Shown: positions 1 through 9,606, numbered from the stretch's first letter. The stretch: DNA of 64,000 bases from Proteobacteria bacterium 005FR1 (GCA_026192395.1 WACF01000001.1:3284309-3348308); one strand, 5' to 3'. Numbers and translations are program-made. Notes: generated by a model not told the origin, from the letters alone.

Positions 1-1202
1 AGCTCGGCAAAGAAGGCTGCCTGGGGCCCGTACTGCATGCCGACGAAAATAAGGCCGCCGGTGATGCCGAGCACGATCAGAGTGAAGTTGCCGGTGTCGA
101 TCAGCGGAAACAATGCGAATGCCCACAGCCCTGACAGGATCGCGCCGAGCATGTAGATGCCCCGTCGTCCCTTGCGGTCCGAATAGGCCGCCGACCAGAA
201 CTGGATCGGGATCTGAATGGCAGAGCCGATCAGTACCGCGGCCAGCAAGGTGTTGCGCGGCAAACCGAGCCCCGCCTCGCTGCTGCCATAGGCCACCACG
301 AAGGCAATCAGAATGTAGAAAGCCACCTGGATTGACAGGAAAGCCCCAGCTGCCAATGCAATCCGTCCAGGATAAAGCCGGATAGCTTCAAGAATCGGAG
401 AGCGTGCCGGCGCCTCAGCAGCGTCCTCGGCCACTACTGCACTGAAGGTTTCTTCTGGCGGCATCACTTCCTCACCATCGGCAGCTTTGTTCCCGGAAAG
501 CTTGGTCAGCTGTTTGAAAGCCGGCGACTCCTCCAAATGCAGCTGCACATACAAGCTGATGCCAATGAGAACTGCACTGGCAATAAAAGGAATGCGCCAG
601 CCCCAGCTCATGAATGCTTCCTCGGACACCGTGCCGCTGATCAGCAGGAAGGCCAGATTGGCGAGAATCACCCCCGCCGGTGCCCCAGCCTGAGCGTAGG
701 CGCCGTAATAACCGCGCTTGTTCGCAGGTGCGCTTTCAGTCACCAGCAACATCGCTCCGCCCCACTGGCCGCCGATCGCCACCCCCTGAATAAAACGCAG
801 CAGCACCAGTGCGATTGGTGCCAGCGCGCCAATCGCAGCATAACCGGGCAATAGCCCGATCAGTGTGGTCGCCACACCCATCATCAGTAGCGCGATCACC
901 AGCGTGCGTTTGCGGCCGATCCGGTCACCGAAATGACCAAACACAATGCCGCCGAGCGGCCGGGCCAGGAAGCCCACGGCGAAGGTGCTGAATGAAGCCA
1001 GCAGCACCACCATGGCCGGCAGATCTTCCGGGAAAAACAGGCCAGGAAAAACCAATGCGGCGGCGGTGCCGTAAAGAAAGAAGTCATACCACTCGAGGCT
1101 GGTGCCCGCCAGTGCGGTCAGCGCCACTTTGCGCATGCTTTTGCGGGTTTGCGCGTCGTCGAGATCTTCGGAAAGGGTCGGGGTGGTAACGTCAGTAGCC
1201 AT
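1..1202 (-). CDS. MHS-type MFS transporter (C-terminus beyond window)
   Basis: Partial gene read from the minus strand; about 400 residues are visible and the stop lies beyond the left edge. The start is the ATG whose complement is at 1200-1202. The translation shows SLEWYDFFLYG near residue 35 and RPLGG followed by GHFGDRIGRKRT near 81-100. These are hallmarks of the metabolite:H+ symporter branch of the major facilitator superfamily (relatives of ProP, KgtP and ShiA). A second loop motif, DRKGRRG, appears in the C-terminal half, and hydrophobic segments alternate throughout. Such proteins import organic acids, betaines or similar solutes with protons across the inner membrane. The substrate cannot be read from sequence. 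It is divergent from the RND adaptor gene. Confidence 0.88.
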   Translation of the reverse strand, partial: MATDVTTPTLSEDLDDAQTRKSMRKVALTALAGTSLEWYDFFLYGTAAALVFPGLFFPEDLPAMVVLLASFSTFAVGFLARPLGGIVFGHFGDRIGRKRTLVIALLMMGVATTLIGLLPGYAAIGALAPIALVLLRFIQGVAIGGQWGGAMLLVTESAPANKRGYYGAYAQAGAPAGVILANLAFLLISGTVSEEAFMSWGWRIPFIASAVLIGISLYVQLHLEESPAFKQLTKLSGNKAADGEEVMPPEETFSAVVAEDAAEAPARSPILEAIRLYPGRIALAAGAFLSIQVAFYILIAFVVAYGSSEAGLGLPRNTLLAAVLIGSAIQIPIQFWSAAYSDRKGRRGIYMLGAILSGLWAFALFPLIDTGNFTLIVLGITGGLIFVGMQYGPQAAFFAE

Positions 1203-1551
1203 GGTGATTGCCTTTATTGTTATTGCAGAGCGGCTATATACCTGGGCGGAGTCGCTTTCGATGACAGGAGTCGCGCGACAACGCTCGGCAAGAATAGACC
1301 GGAACCGGCAGCGAAACAATTGCCGGTGCTGGCGAGCCCAAGCGCCCCAAACTATCTTTACAGTTTGCCCGCACTGCCAGAAGACGATTCGGTGATTTTC
1401 GCTTCTCTTCTTCACACTAATTGAATTGCTTTTCCCGCAAGTGCTGCTTAGCCTGCGATCAGCCAAGTCGGGCCCGCTTATCAACGGGTGTCAACGGACT
1501 GGCGAACAGAACGTTTTCGATCGGTTTCGCTGGCGCTTCCAGGAGATGGAT
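1203..1551. other. Intergenic region between divergent MFS and RND genes
   Basis: About 350 bases with no convincing gene. It must carry the promoters of both divergent units, but I see no clean -35/-10 pair. A TATATA tract near 1235-1240 could serve the leftward MFS gene. The rightward adaptor frame stays open back to 1426, but the lipoprotein signal and the ribosome binding site favour a start at 1552. Confidence 0.4.
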
Positions 1552-2871
1552 ATGCCCTCACCAATCATCGGGCGAGCAGCCCGGATCCTCGCTGTCGCTG
1601 TCGCAGTTTTCGCAGCCGCCTGCAGCAATGACACTGCCGAACGCAGCGGCCCGCGAGGCGAGCGGGGCCGCCCTGGCATCGGCCAGGCGCCGATCCCCGC
1701 CGTGGAAGTGGTTAGGACCCAGCTCGGATCTCTGCCGCTGGAAGAGCGCCTTACCGGACGCGTGATCGCCCGCAACCAGACCATCATATTCCCTGAGGTC
1801 AGTGGCCCAATCGTCCAGGTGCATGTGGACAACGGCGATAGCGTGGAAGAGGGCGATCCGCTGGTCACGATTCGCGATACAGAATACCGCGAGCTCTGGC
1901 AGCAGGCCATTTCCGGTCTTGCCATTGCCGAAGCGCAGACCCGTCAGGCCGAGGCTAACCTGAAACTGCTGAGCAATCAGCTCGAACGCGTTCGCAAACT
2001 TTCCGAACGCCAGCTCGACAGCCAGGCATCGCTCGATGACATGCGCGCACAGGTTGCTGTCGCGCAAGCCAATCTCGATCTGCGCCGCGCGCAGGAAGCG
2101 CAGGCCCGCTCGCAGGTGGAAGAGCGCAGACTGCAACTCGACCACACCGTCGTGCGTGCGCCAATCAGCGGCCGGGTAGGGCAGCGCAACGCGGAGCGGG
2201 GTCAGCAGGTCTCGTCGAGCAGCCAGCTTTTCGTTATCGGCGATCTCAGCCGCGTTCAAATCGAAATCCCGCTGACCGAGAGTATGCTGACGTACCTCAA
2301 GGAAGGCACACCGGTAAATATCCGATCCGAGAACTGGCCCGGTACGGTGCTGCATTCCGAAATCGCCCGCATCTCTCCCTTCATCGATTCGAACACGATG
2401 CGCACCCAAGGCTACGTCGAGCTGGACAATCCGGCCGGCCTGTTGCGCGCGGGAATGTTCGTTTCCGTGGACGTCCTTTATGGCAGCTCGCAGGAAGCGG
2501 TGCTGATTCCCAACACCGCCCTGCATCGCAATCCCCAAACCGGCGAGGAAGGCATTTTCCTGATGGATGCGCCGGGGCCGGAGTATGAACCCGTCGCCCA
2601 GCTACCCGACTCCCCGCCGGTGCTGAGCTCGCCGCGGGCCATCAGCTTTGTGCCAATCGAAATCATCGCCAGCGGCCGCATGGCTACCGGCGTGCGCGGT
2701 ATCGGCGAAGGCGACTGGGTGGTGACCGTCGGCAAGGAATTGCTGACCGGCAAAACCGCCGAAGCCCGCGCGCGACTGATCAGCTGGGATCAGATCATGG
2801 AGATGCAACAGGTCCAGAGCCGCGATCTTTTCAAGCTGATCGACAGGAAAGAGCAGCAGCGCGGCAGCTGA
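1552..2871 (+). CDS. RND efflux periplasmic adaptor lipoprotein (HlyD/AcrA type)
   Basis: Membrane-fusion subunit that links an inner-membrane RND pump to an outer-membrane channel. The start at 1552 is chosen because AGGAG lies six bases upstream and the protein then opens with a lipoprotein signal ending FAAAC (lipid-modified Cys24). A frame-compatible upstream start at 1426 would bury that signal. Next come a lipoyl-like segment (SGPIVQVHVDNGDSVEEGDPL), a long Glu/Gln/Arg/Ala-rich coiled-coil hairpin, the returning lipoyl half (VRAPISGRVGQ) and beta-barrel and membrane-proximal domains. About 439 residues, normal for the family. The pump gene follows after about 50 bases, so the two form an operon. 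No outer-membrane channel gene is adjacent. Confidence 0.9.
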   Translation: MPSPIIGRAARILAVAVAVFAAACSNDTAERSGPRGERGRPGIGQAPIPAVEVVRTQLGSLPLEERLTGRVIARNQTIIFPEVSGPIVQVHVDNGDSVEEGDPLVTIRDTEYRELWQQAISGLAIAEAQTRQAEANLKLLSNQLERVRKLSERQLDSQASLDDMRAQVAVAQANLDLRRAQEAQARSQVEERRLQLDHTVVRAPISGRVGQRNAERGQQVSSSSQLFVIGDLSRVQIEIPLTESMLTYLKEGTPVNIRSENWPGTVLHSEIARISPFIDSNTMRTQGYVELDNPAGLLRAGMFVSVDVLYGSSQEAVLIPNTALHRNPQTGEEGIFLMDAPGPEYEPVAQLPDSPPVLSSPRAISFVPIEIIASGRMATGVRGIGEGDWVVTVGKELLTGKTAEARARLISWDQIMEMQQVQSRDLFKLIDRKEQQRGS

Positions 2872-2924
2872 CCTCAAGTCCCGGACACCCCGCCCTTAGC
2901 CTCCATTAAAGCGAGCAGCTCACC

Positions 2925-5900
2925 ATGCCCATGACCGAAGGCGCTATTAAGCGGCCCATCACCACCACGATGCTTTTTCTGATCATCATCGCGTTGGGCA
3001 TCATTGGCTTTCGCTTTCTGCCGGTGGGGCTGCTGCCGGCCATCGAGTTTCCGCAAATCAACGTGCAGGTGAGTTATCCCAATGTCGGTCCGGAGGAAAT
3101 GGAGCGGCTGGTCACCGAGCCCCTGGAAAATGCGCTCTCCGGCGTCGCCGATGTGGAGCAGGTGGAATCGAACTCGCAGGAGGGCAGCAGCTGGGTGACC
3201 TTGCGTTTCGCCCAGGGCGTGGACCTCAACGAGGCGACCAACGAAGTGCGCGAAGCGCTCGACCGGGTCCGCAACAGTTTGCCGGAAGACGCCAGTGTGC
3301 CGCGCATCCGCAAGTTCGATCCGGATGCGATGCCGATCATCATTTTGGGAGCGCAGTCCGAGCGCAGTCTTGTTGATCTCACGCGTGTACTGGAGCGGGA
3401 AATCCGCCGCCGTTTCGAACAGATTTCCGGTGTCGGCGCCATTGATGTATGGGGTGGCATCGAAAACGAGATTCGCGTGGATGTACACCGCGATCGATTG
3501 CTCGCCACCAATCTCACCATCAACGACATCATCCAGGCTCTCGGCAGCGAGAATACGACTCTGCCCGGCGGCAATGTGCAACGCGGGCTCGCCGACGTCT
3601 ATGTGCGCTCGCTGGGCGAATACAGCGACGTCGGGCAAATCCGTCAAACCGTGGTGCGCGTCATCGACGGTGTTCCGCTGCGGGTGGAGGACATCGCCGA
3701 CGTTGAATACACCCGCGAGGACGTTGGCCGCTACATCGAAGTCGACGACCGCCCCATGCTTCGCCTTGGCATCCGCAAGCAATCCGGTGCCAACACCATT
3801 GCAGTGGCCGAAGACATTCGCCGTGAAGTGGAGCGCATCAACGCCTCGCGCAATGATTTGCAGTTGCTGGTGATCGATGATCAGAGTGTCTTCATTCAGG
3901 ACTCCATCGATAACGTGCGCAACTCCGCCATCTGGGGCGGCATTCTCGCGGTCATCATTCTGTTCGCCTTTTTACGCAGTGGCTCCACCACCGCGATCAT
4001 CGCGATGTCCATTCCCATCGCCGTGATCGCCACCTTTTCGCTGCTGTATTTCGGCGGACTCACGCTCAACCAGATGAGCTTCGGCGGTCTCGCCCTGGGG
4101 GTGGGTCTGATCGTGGACAACGCGATCGTGGTGATCGAAAACATCGTGCGGCAGCGACAGATCGGTCGCAATCCCCATGAATCCGCCAGCGTAGGTACAC
4201 GGCAGGTGGGCGGGGCGATCATTGCTTCCACCATTACCACCTCGGTAATCTTCCTGCCGATCGTCTTCATGCAGACGATCACCGGCGCGCTGTTCAAGGA
4301 ATTCGCCGCGGTAGTGGTTTTTGCATTGATGTGTTCGTTGCTGGTGGCGCTTACCCTAGTGCCTATGCTGGCCAGTCGCTTTTTGACTATCGATCCGCAA
4401 GCGGAGGGAAAAAAGCACGGAATCCTCCACAGACTTGAGCAGTGGTATGAGTCTTTTCTCGTGCTCGCTCTTCGCCGGCGAGGGGTAGTTTTCCTCACCG
4501 TTGCCGCGATGGTCGGCGCCTCCCTGTTCGGCCTACAGTTCCTGTCCAGCGAACTGGCCCCCACCAGCGAAGCGGAAGTGATCGACATCGACATGGACAT
4601 GGATGAGGGTACCAACATCGCCATCATTCACTCTTACATGATGGAACTGGACCGCATCGTTCAGGGCATCATTCCTCACGACGACGTAAAGCACTACACT
4701 CGCGAAATCAGTAACGGCAGCGGCGAGGTCGAGCTGACCATGGTCAGTCTGGACCAGCGCGGTACCAACGCCGACGAGCTGGCTGATCGCATTCGCAAGC
4801 AGGTGCAGACTGCTATTCCGGGAGCACAGATCCGCGTGCGCACCCGCTCCGGCATGAACATGATGAACCGCATGTTTCGATCCGGTGGCGAGGACTCGCT
4901 GCGCATCGAATTGCGCGGCTATGACCTGCAGACCGCCGAACAAGTGGCGATGGAAATTCGCGACCGCATGCTCACCATTTCGGTCATTGCCGACGCCCGT
5001 TCGGAGCAATCCGAGCGGCAACCGGAGCAGACCATCAACTTCGACCGGGAACGCATGGCCACGGTGGGCATCAGCATCAATGACGTGGGTCGGGCGATTC
5101 AGGCCAGCGTGGGCGGATCCCGGGCCGGCGTTTTCCGCGAGCACGGCGACGAAGTCGACATTACCGTGCGACTGCGTCCGGAAGACCGCCTCAATGTCCA
5201 GGACGTGGACAATATTTCCGTACGGGCTGCCGATGGCTCCGTCGTACCCGTTTCAGCTCTGATTCGTATCGATGACAGCCGCGCGCCCAACTCCATCCGC
5301 CGCATCGACAGCCAGCGGGTCACCTACATCGATGCCAACCTGCAAAGTGGGGTAGCGCTGGGCGATGCGATCGGAATGATTCAGCAAGAGCTCAATCAGA
5401 TGTCCCTGCCGGAAGGTTTCTCCATCGTTTACGGCGGCGAATACGAAGAGCAGCAAAAAGCGCAGAAGGATTTCATCCTCGCCATTGCCATGGCGATTGT
5501 GCTCATTTACATGGTGATGGCCGCTCAGTTTGAACGCTTTCTCGATCCGTTTATCGTCATGTTCTCGGTGCCGCTGGCGATTATCGGTGTTGTGCCCGCT
5601 CTGCTGCTTACAAACACCAGCCTCAACATGCAAAGCCTGATGGGTGTGGTGATGCTGGTGGGTATTGTGGTGAACAATGCGATCGTGCTGGTGGACTACA
5701 TCAATCTGATGCGCCGGGAAGAAGGACTGGAAGTCGCCGAAGCCGTGCGCCGCGCCGCCCGTTTGCGCCTGCGTCCGATTCTGATGACCACGCTCACCAC
5801 CATCCTTGGCTTGCTGCCACTGGCGATTGGCCTGGGTGCCGGCGCCGAGATGCAGGCTTCGCTGGCCCGCGTGGTGATCGGCGGCCTGTCCGCATCGTCG

Positions 5901-6014
5901 CTGATCACCCTGGTCTTTATCCCCGTTGTCTACGTCACTGCTCACAGCATTCGCGATCGTCTTGCGACGCGCGTGAATGCCATCGGGTCTGCAACTCCTC
6001 CCGACAACGTGTAG
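2925..6014 (+). CDS. RND efflux permease (HAE1/AcrB-like)
   Basis: Inner-membrane proton-driven drug or solute exporter, 1029 residues, the usual size for AcrB-type pumps. It begins with the typical cytoplasmic helix and first membrane segment (IKRPITTTMLFLIIIALGIIGF). It has two large periplasmic loops and twelve expected membrane segments. The membrane-4 motif reads LIVDNAIVVIENI with Asp398 followed by Asn, where AcrB has two Asp residues; Asp-Asn is common in environmental HAE1 pumps. Membrane 10 carries GIVVNNAIVLVDYIN. It is translated just after the adaptor at 1552-2871 and surely works with it. Substrates are unknown; the outer-membrane channel must come from elsewhere. Confidence 0.93.
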   Translation: MPMTEGAIKRPITTTMLFLIIIALGIIGFRFLPVGLLPAIEFPQINVQVSYPNVGPEEMERLVTEPLENALSGVADVEQVESNSQEGSSWVTLRFAQGVDLNEATNEVREALDRVRNSLPEDASVPRIRKFDPDAMPIIILGAQSERSLVDLTRVLEREIRRRFEQISGVGAIDVWGGIENEIRVDVHRDRLLATNLTINDIIQALGSENTTLPGGNVQRGLADVYVRSLGEYSDVGQIRQTVVRVIDGVPLRVEDIADVEYTREDVGRYIEVDDRPMLRLGIRKQSGANTIAVAEDIRREVERINASRNDLQLLVIDDQSVFIQDSIDNVRNSAIWGGILAVIILFAFLRSGSTTAIIAMSIPIAVIATFSLLYFGGLTLNQMSFGGLALGVGLIVDNAIVVIENIVRQRQIGRNPHESASVGTRQVGGAIIASTITTSVIFLPIVFMQTITGALFKEFAAVVVFALMCSLLVALTLVPMLASRFLTIDPQAEGKKHGILHRLEQWYESFLVLALRRRGVVFLTVAAMVGASLFGLQFLSSELAPTSEAEVIDIDMDMDEGTNIAIIHSYMMELDRIVQGIIPHDDVKHYTREISNGSGEVELTMVSLDQRGTNADELADRIRKQVQTAIPGAQIRVRTRSGMNMMNRMFRSGGEDSLRIELRGYDLQTAEQVAMEIRDRMLTISVIADARSEQSERQPEQTINFDRERMATVGISINDVGRAIQASVGGSRAGVFREHGDEVDITVRLRPEDRLNVQDVDNISVRAADGSVVPVSALIRIDDSRAPNSIRRIDSQRVTYIDANLQSGVALGDAIGMIQQELNQMSLPEGFSIVYGGEYEEQQKAQKDFILAIAMAIVLIYMVMAAQFERFLDPFIVMFSVPLAIIGVVPALLLTNTSLNMQSLMGVVMLVGIVVNNAIVLVDYINLMRREEGLEVAEAVRRAARLRLRPILMTTLTTILGLLPLAIGLGAGAEMQASLARVVIGGLSASSLITLVFIPVVYVTAHSIRDRLATRVNAIGSATPPDNV

Positions 6015-6055
6015 CCTGAAGGCTGGCCTGTCCTGACACGCTCGCCTTCACCTCC

Positions 6056-6085
6056 GCGTCATTCCGGCGAAGGCCGGAATCCATT
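6056..6085. repeat. REP-like palindrome (GTC-ATTCCGGC type), copy 1
   Basis: A perfect inverted repeat, ATTCCGGC-GAAG-GCCGGAAT, lies at 6061-6080, preceded by GCGTC and followed by CCA. The same core recurs at 8171, 8221, 8279 (inverted) and 9503, always between genes. It is a dispersed palindromic element of the REP class. Confidence 0.75.
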
Positions 6086-6229
6086 TCAACTGAATGCGAC
6101 AGCTCACTCCCGGCTAAAGCCCAGCGCCAGAAACTGGCACGCCAAACCTTATCCTCCTGCGTCCTTCTTGACCCCACCCCCGCCCGCTTGTAGTTTCCTG
6201 TGAAACCACTCAGCCCGGAGGAAACGATC

Positions 6230-7690
6230 ATGGCAGACTTGCACCAGCGTTTACCCATCAAAGTGGATAGTACTTCTAACGGTGAGTTCGAGCCCATTCC
6301 TCTGGCGCCGGTTAACCGGCACGCAAACGCCATGGCCCTGGAAGCTATCACCCAAAACGCCAAGCGTTCCGGCATGGACCGGCGGCAGTTTCTGATTTCC
6401 AGTTGCGCAGCGGCAAGCACCTTGATCGCCTTCAATCAGGTGCACGCACAGCAGGGCGCCACAGGCGGGCGTTTCGAAGTGGAAGAGGACGCGGCCGTTG
6501 ATCCGGAGCTGGCTGCGGAGCGACTGGAAGGGAAGGAATTCATCTTCGATGTGCAGGGTCACTTCGTGAATCCCAACGGCGCATGGCTGCAGGAGATCCC
6601 CGATGCAGCGCAACCTCTGCGCTCGATGCCAAAAGCCGGCTGTGCATTGGGCGACAAGCGCGGCGAGCGCAGCTATCTGGAATGTTTGGGCAGCCAGGAA
6701 TTCATCAAGGATGTTTTTCTCGACAGCGATACCGACATGATCGTCCTGTCCTTCGTGCCTTCGCTGCGTGACGCGGAACCGCTCACTATTGAAGAAGCGG
6801 CGGAAACCCAGGCCATTGTCGAGCGCATGGATGGCACCCACCGGCTGATGCTGCACGGCCGGGTCAACCCGAACCAAAAGGGTGACCTCGAGGGAATGGA
6901 TCAGCTGGCCGAGAACTACAAGATCTCCGCCTGGAAAACCTACACGCAATGGGGGCCGGACGGAAAAGGCTTCTTTCTCACCGACGATGTGGGCATTGCC
7001 TTCATCGAAAAAGCCCGCAGCCTCGGCATCAAGAACATCTGCATCCACAAGGGTCTGCCCTTCGGTCGGGAATCCTACGAGCATTCTCTCTGCACCGACA
7101 TCGGTCCGGTGGCCAGGCGATTTCCGGACGTGAACTTCCTCATTTATCACTCCGGTCTCGTTCCCGGTCAGGCGGAAGGTGCCTACGATCCGCAGCGCGA
7201 TGAGGGCATCGACTCGCTGATTAAAACCGTTGTGGAAAACGACATCGGCAAGAACAGCAATGTCTACGCGGAGCTGGGCAGCACCTGGCGCTATCTGATG
7301 CGTGACCCCGAATCCGCCGCCCACGCCCTCGGCAAACTGTTCAAATATGTCGGTGAAGACAATGTACTCTGGGGTACTGACTCAATCTGGTACGGCTCGC
7401 CCCAGGATCAGATTCAGGCCTTCCGCACGTTCCAAATCAGTGAGCAACTGCGCGAGCAACATGGCTACCCGCAAATCACTCCCGAGCTACGCGCCAAAGT
7501 CTTCGGCCTCAATGCGACCAGGCCCTACAACATTTCCGTGGACGAAGTTCTCTACCGCGCGAGCAATGATCGCCTGGCGAACGACAAACAAAACTACGCC
7601 AATAATCCGAACCCGCACTTCAAAACCTACGGACCGAAAACGCGAAGGGAATTTTTGCACTTTCTGCGAGCGAGCGGAGGCCACGTTTAG
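6230..7690 (+). CDS. Tat-exported amidohydrolase family protein
   Basis: Metal-dependent hydrolase of the amidohydrolase-2 (PF04909) type, 486 residues. The start at 6230 is preceded by GGAGG eight bases upstream. The N-terminus carries a Tat-like signal, MDRRQFLISS with Arg51-Arg52, after an unusually long 50-residue lead; a cleavage site follows VHAQ. Likely active-site residues are Asp107 and His111 (FDVQGH), His273 (CIHKG), His307 (IYHSG) and Asp384 (WGTDS). Relatives hydrolyse or decarboxylate small organic acids and rings; the substrate here is unknown. The MAPEG gene begins three bases after its stop, so the two are co-transcribed. Confidence 0.85.
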   Translation: MADLHQRLPIKVDSTSNGEFEPIPLAPVNRHANAMALEAITQNAKRSGMDRRQFLISSCAAASTLIAFNQVHAQQGATGGRFEVEEDAAVDPELAAERLEGKEFIFDVQGHFVNPNGAWLQEIPDAAQPLRSMPKAGCALGDKRGERSYLECLGSQEFIKDVFLDSDTDMIVLSFVPSLRDAEPLTIEEAAETQAIVERMDGTHRLMLHGRVNPNQKGDLEGMDQLAENYKISAWKTYTQWGPDGKGFFLTDDVGIAFIEKARSLGIKNICIHKGLPFGRESYEHSLCTDIGPVARRFPDVNFLIYHSGLVPGQAEGAYDPQRDEGIDSLIKTVVENDIGKNSNVYAELGSTWRYLMRDPESAAHALGKLFKYVGEDNVLWGTDSIWYGSPQDQIQAFRTFQISEQLREQHGYPQITPELRAKVFGLNATRPYNISVDEVLYRASNDRLANDKQNYANNPNPHFKTYGPKTRREFLHFLRASGGHV

Positions 7691-7693
7691 CTT

Positions 7694-8113
7694 ATGTCAG
7701 TGCCTGTATGGATGCTGCTCGCCTTCGCCAGCTGGACAATACTGTTGTTGCTTACCACCATTGGCACCTACCGCTGGAGTCGCATACTCACCGGCCGGGT
7801 GCCGATCGCCGAATTCCGTGCTGACCACGTCGTAGGTGAGGACTGGTACAAGCGCTCCATGCGCGCCCATGCCAATTGTGTCGAGAACCTGCCGGTGTTC
7901 GGCGCTATTGTATTTGCGCTATACGTCAGTGAACTGTCCGGCGCGCTCATCGATGCACTCTGCGTCGCCGTCGTGATAGGCCGCATCTGTCAGTCACTGG
8001 TGCATGTCAGCGTGCCGCAAACCAATGCAGTGGTAGCGGTGCGTTTCACGTTTTTCTTCGTGCAGATCATTTCCTTCATCTGGTTGACCATTCTGATCGT
8101 GGCCCAGGTCTAG
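7694..8113 (+). CDS. MAPEG family membrane protein
   Basis: A 139-residue integral membrane protein with four hydrophobic segments. Its pattern is that of the MAPEG family (PF01124): a first helix, a polar loop containing RAHANCVENLPVF, then three further helices. That loop motif is the classic E/N-x-x-P region of bacterial MAPEG proteins related to microsomal glutathione transferases. It begins only three bases after the amidohydrolase stop, which argues for an operon. Catalytic activity in bacterial members is often unproven, so the function remains open. Confidence 0.85.
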   Translation: MSVPVWMLLAFASWTILLLLTTIGTYRWSRILTGRVPIAEFRADHVVGEDWYKRSMRAHANCVENLPVFGAIVFALYVSELSGALIDALCVAVVIGRICQSLVHVSVPQTNAVVAVRFTFFFVQIISFIWLTILIVAQV

Positions 8114-8165
8114 CGCACCGGCGCCCTGATCCTGATCCATTTGGCCACCTCTCCATAAAGTCCCT

Positions 8166-8300
8166 TCGTCATTCCGGCGCAGGCCAGCATGTCTCCACGG
8201 CTCATTCTTCTCCCTCCGTCATTCCGGCAAAGGCCGCAATCCATTCCTCGGCGGGAGGCCAATGGTGTCGTCCTGTGGATTCCGGCCTGCGCCGAATGAC
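8166..8300. repeat. Cluster of three REP-like palindromes, one inverted
   Basis: Between the MAPEG and asparaginase genes (8114-8431) there is no gene but three copies of the ATTCCGGC-type palindrome. They lie at 8171-8190 (imperfect), 8221-8240 (imperfect, loop CAAA) and, in opposite orientation, 8279-8297. The last two face each other across about 40 bases, the arrangement known as a REPIN or BIME. Each forward copy is preceded by GTC. Confidence 0.7.
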
Positions 8301-8431
8301 GATTGCGGCACGACTTGGACCGGCCAAACGGCGCGACCCTTCTGGCGCCACCTACTCCCTCTTGGGTGTACCGACAGAACCCTGTATCCTGCCCGCCCTC
8401 GAAGTAGCCAGCAAGCTGAGCCTCTACATTT

Positions 8432-9457
8432 ATGTCCGACCGTTCCTCAGATAACCCCACTCTGGTTGAAGTCATTCGCGGCGGCGCCGTGGAATCCACG
8501 CACCGCGGTCGCGCCGTGGTCATGCGCAGCGACGGCGAAATTCTTTGGTCTGTCGGCAACATCGACCAACTCACCTATCCCCGATCCTCGCTGAAAGCAT
8601 TCCAGGCTCTGCCAATGGTTGCCTCTGGTGCGGTGGAAAAGTACGGTCTGGACGATGTCGACCTGGCCCTCGCCTGCGCCTCCCACAATGGCGAAGGGCA
8701 ACAGGTCGAAATGGTCGGCAAGTTTCTGAAAAAAATCGGCGCTCAGGTGGCCGACCTGGAGTGCGGCCATCACTGGCCGATGGGCGAACAAGCCACCATC
8801 GATCTGGCTGGCCAGCACGGCTCACCCAACGCCTGCCACAATAACTGCTCCGGCAAACACGCCGGCATGCTCGCGCTGGCGCGGCAGAACGACTGGAACC
8901 CGAAAGGTTACGTGCAGGCCGGGCACCCGGTACAGCAGGCCATCCGCGAATGCGTCGAGCGCTGCTGTGGCGTGGATCTGAGCGATGCCCCCGTGTCGCC
9001 TGATGGTTGCGCCGCGCCGATTTGGGCCATGCCCCTGCACCGCCTCGCGCTCGGCTTTGCGCGCTTCGCCGATCCTTCGCAGCTCCCGGCTGAATACCGG
9101 GACGCGGCTCGCCGGCTTTATCAGGCGGCGGTAAAGGAACCTTTCTACGTGGCAGGAACTGACCGCTACTGCACCAAAGTGATGGAAGAACTGAAAGGCC
9201 GTGCCTTCCTGAAGGTAGGCGCCGAAGGCGTGTACATCGCATCCATCCCGGAGTGGAAACTCGGCATCGCCCTGAAGATCGACTCCGGCTCCAAAGTCGC
9301 CGCGGAAGTCGCCCTGAGCGAAATCATGGTCCGCCTTGGCCTGACGGTTGGCGAAGAACACCGCCGCCCCGAAATCCGCAACCGCAACGGCACGATCACC
9401 GGAGAAACACGAGCGGCCGAAGGGCCATTCGAAAACATTCCCCGTCTGGCCGGGTAA
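8432..9457 (+). CDS. L-asparaginase II-type protein (PF06089)
   Basis: Probable asparaginase of the thermolabile, rhizobial AnsA-like family, unrelated to the E. coli AnsA/AnsB fold. It has 341 residues and opens with LVEVIRGGAVESTHRGRAVV. The conserved blocks YPRSSLKAFQALPMV, ACASHNGE, NCSGKHAGML and the cysteine/histidine-rich CGHHWPMG are all present. It would hydrolyse asparagine to aspartate and ammonia in the cytoplasm; there is no signal peptide. It is flanked by REP palindromes on both sides and seems to be a single-gene unit. The start at 8432 is the first ATG before the conserved domain; no strong ribosome binding site is seen. Confidence 0.88.
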   Translation: MSDRSSDNPTLVEVIRGGAVESTHRGRAVVMRSDGEILWSVGNIDQLTYPRSSLKAFQALPMVASGAVEKYGLDDVDLALACASHNGEGQQVEMVGKFLKKIGAQVADLECGHHWPMGEQATIDLAGQHGSPNACHNNCSGKHAGMLALARQNDWNPKGYVQAGHPVQQAIRECVERCCGVDLSDAPVSPDGCAAPIWAMPLHRLALGFARFADPSQLPAEYRDAARRLYQAAVKEPFYVAGTDRYCTKVMEELKGRAFLKVGAEGVYIASIPEWKLGIALKIDSGSKVAAEVALSEIMVRLGLTVGEEHRRPEIRNRNGTITGETRAAEGPFENIPRLAG

Positions 9458-9497
9458 AAGGCGAAGCGACGTTGGGGCTGCATTTTCTGACCCCACG

Positions 9498-9527
9498 TTG
9501 TCATTCCGGCGCAGGCCGGAATCCAGC
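9498..9527. repeat. REP-like palindrome, copy 5
   Basis: A perfect ATTCCGGC-GCAG-GCCGGAAT palindrome at 9503-9522, preceded by GTC and followed by CCA, in the gap between the asparaginase and YaeQ genes. Same family as the copies at 6061 and 8171-8297. Confidence 0.75.
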
Positions 9528-9606
9528 ATGGTGCGGTGCTGACAATCCCGAAGGCGCACCAGCCCGTACACTACCGTTCTCTGCGCCGCGCGAACAGGCA
9601 CCTGCA

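Noticed and set aside
1558-2538. Leftward open frame of 326 codons opposite the first RND adaptor
   Set aside because: Antisense shadow of a well-supported lipoprotein adaptor.
2874-3782. Leftward open frame of 302 codons opposite the first RND pump
   Set aside because: His/Asp/Gly-rich composition typical of the antisense of GC-rich coding DNA; no motifs.
6251-7324. Leftward open frame of 357 codons opposite the amidohydrolase
   Set aside because: Antisense shadow; the plus-strand protein has full active-site motifs and a Tat signal.
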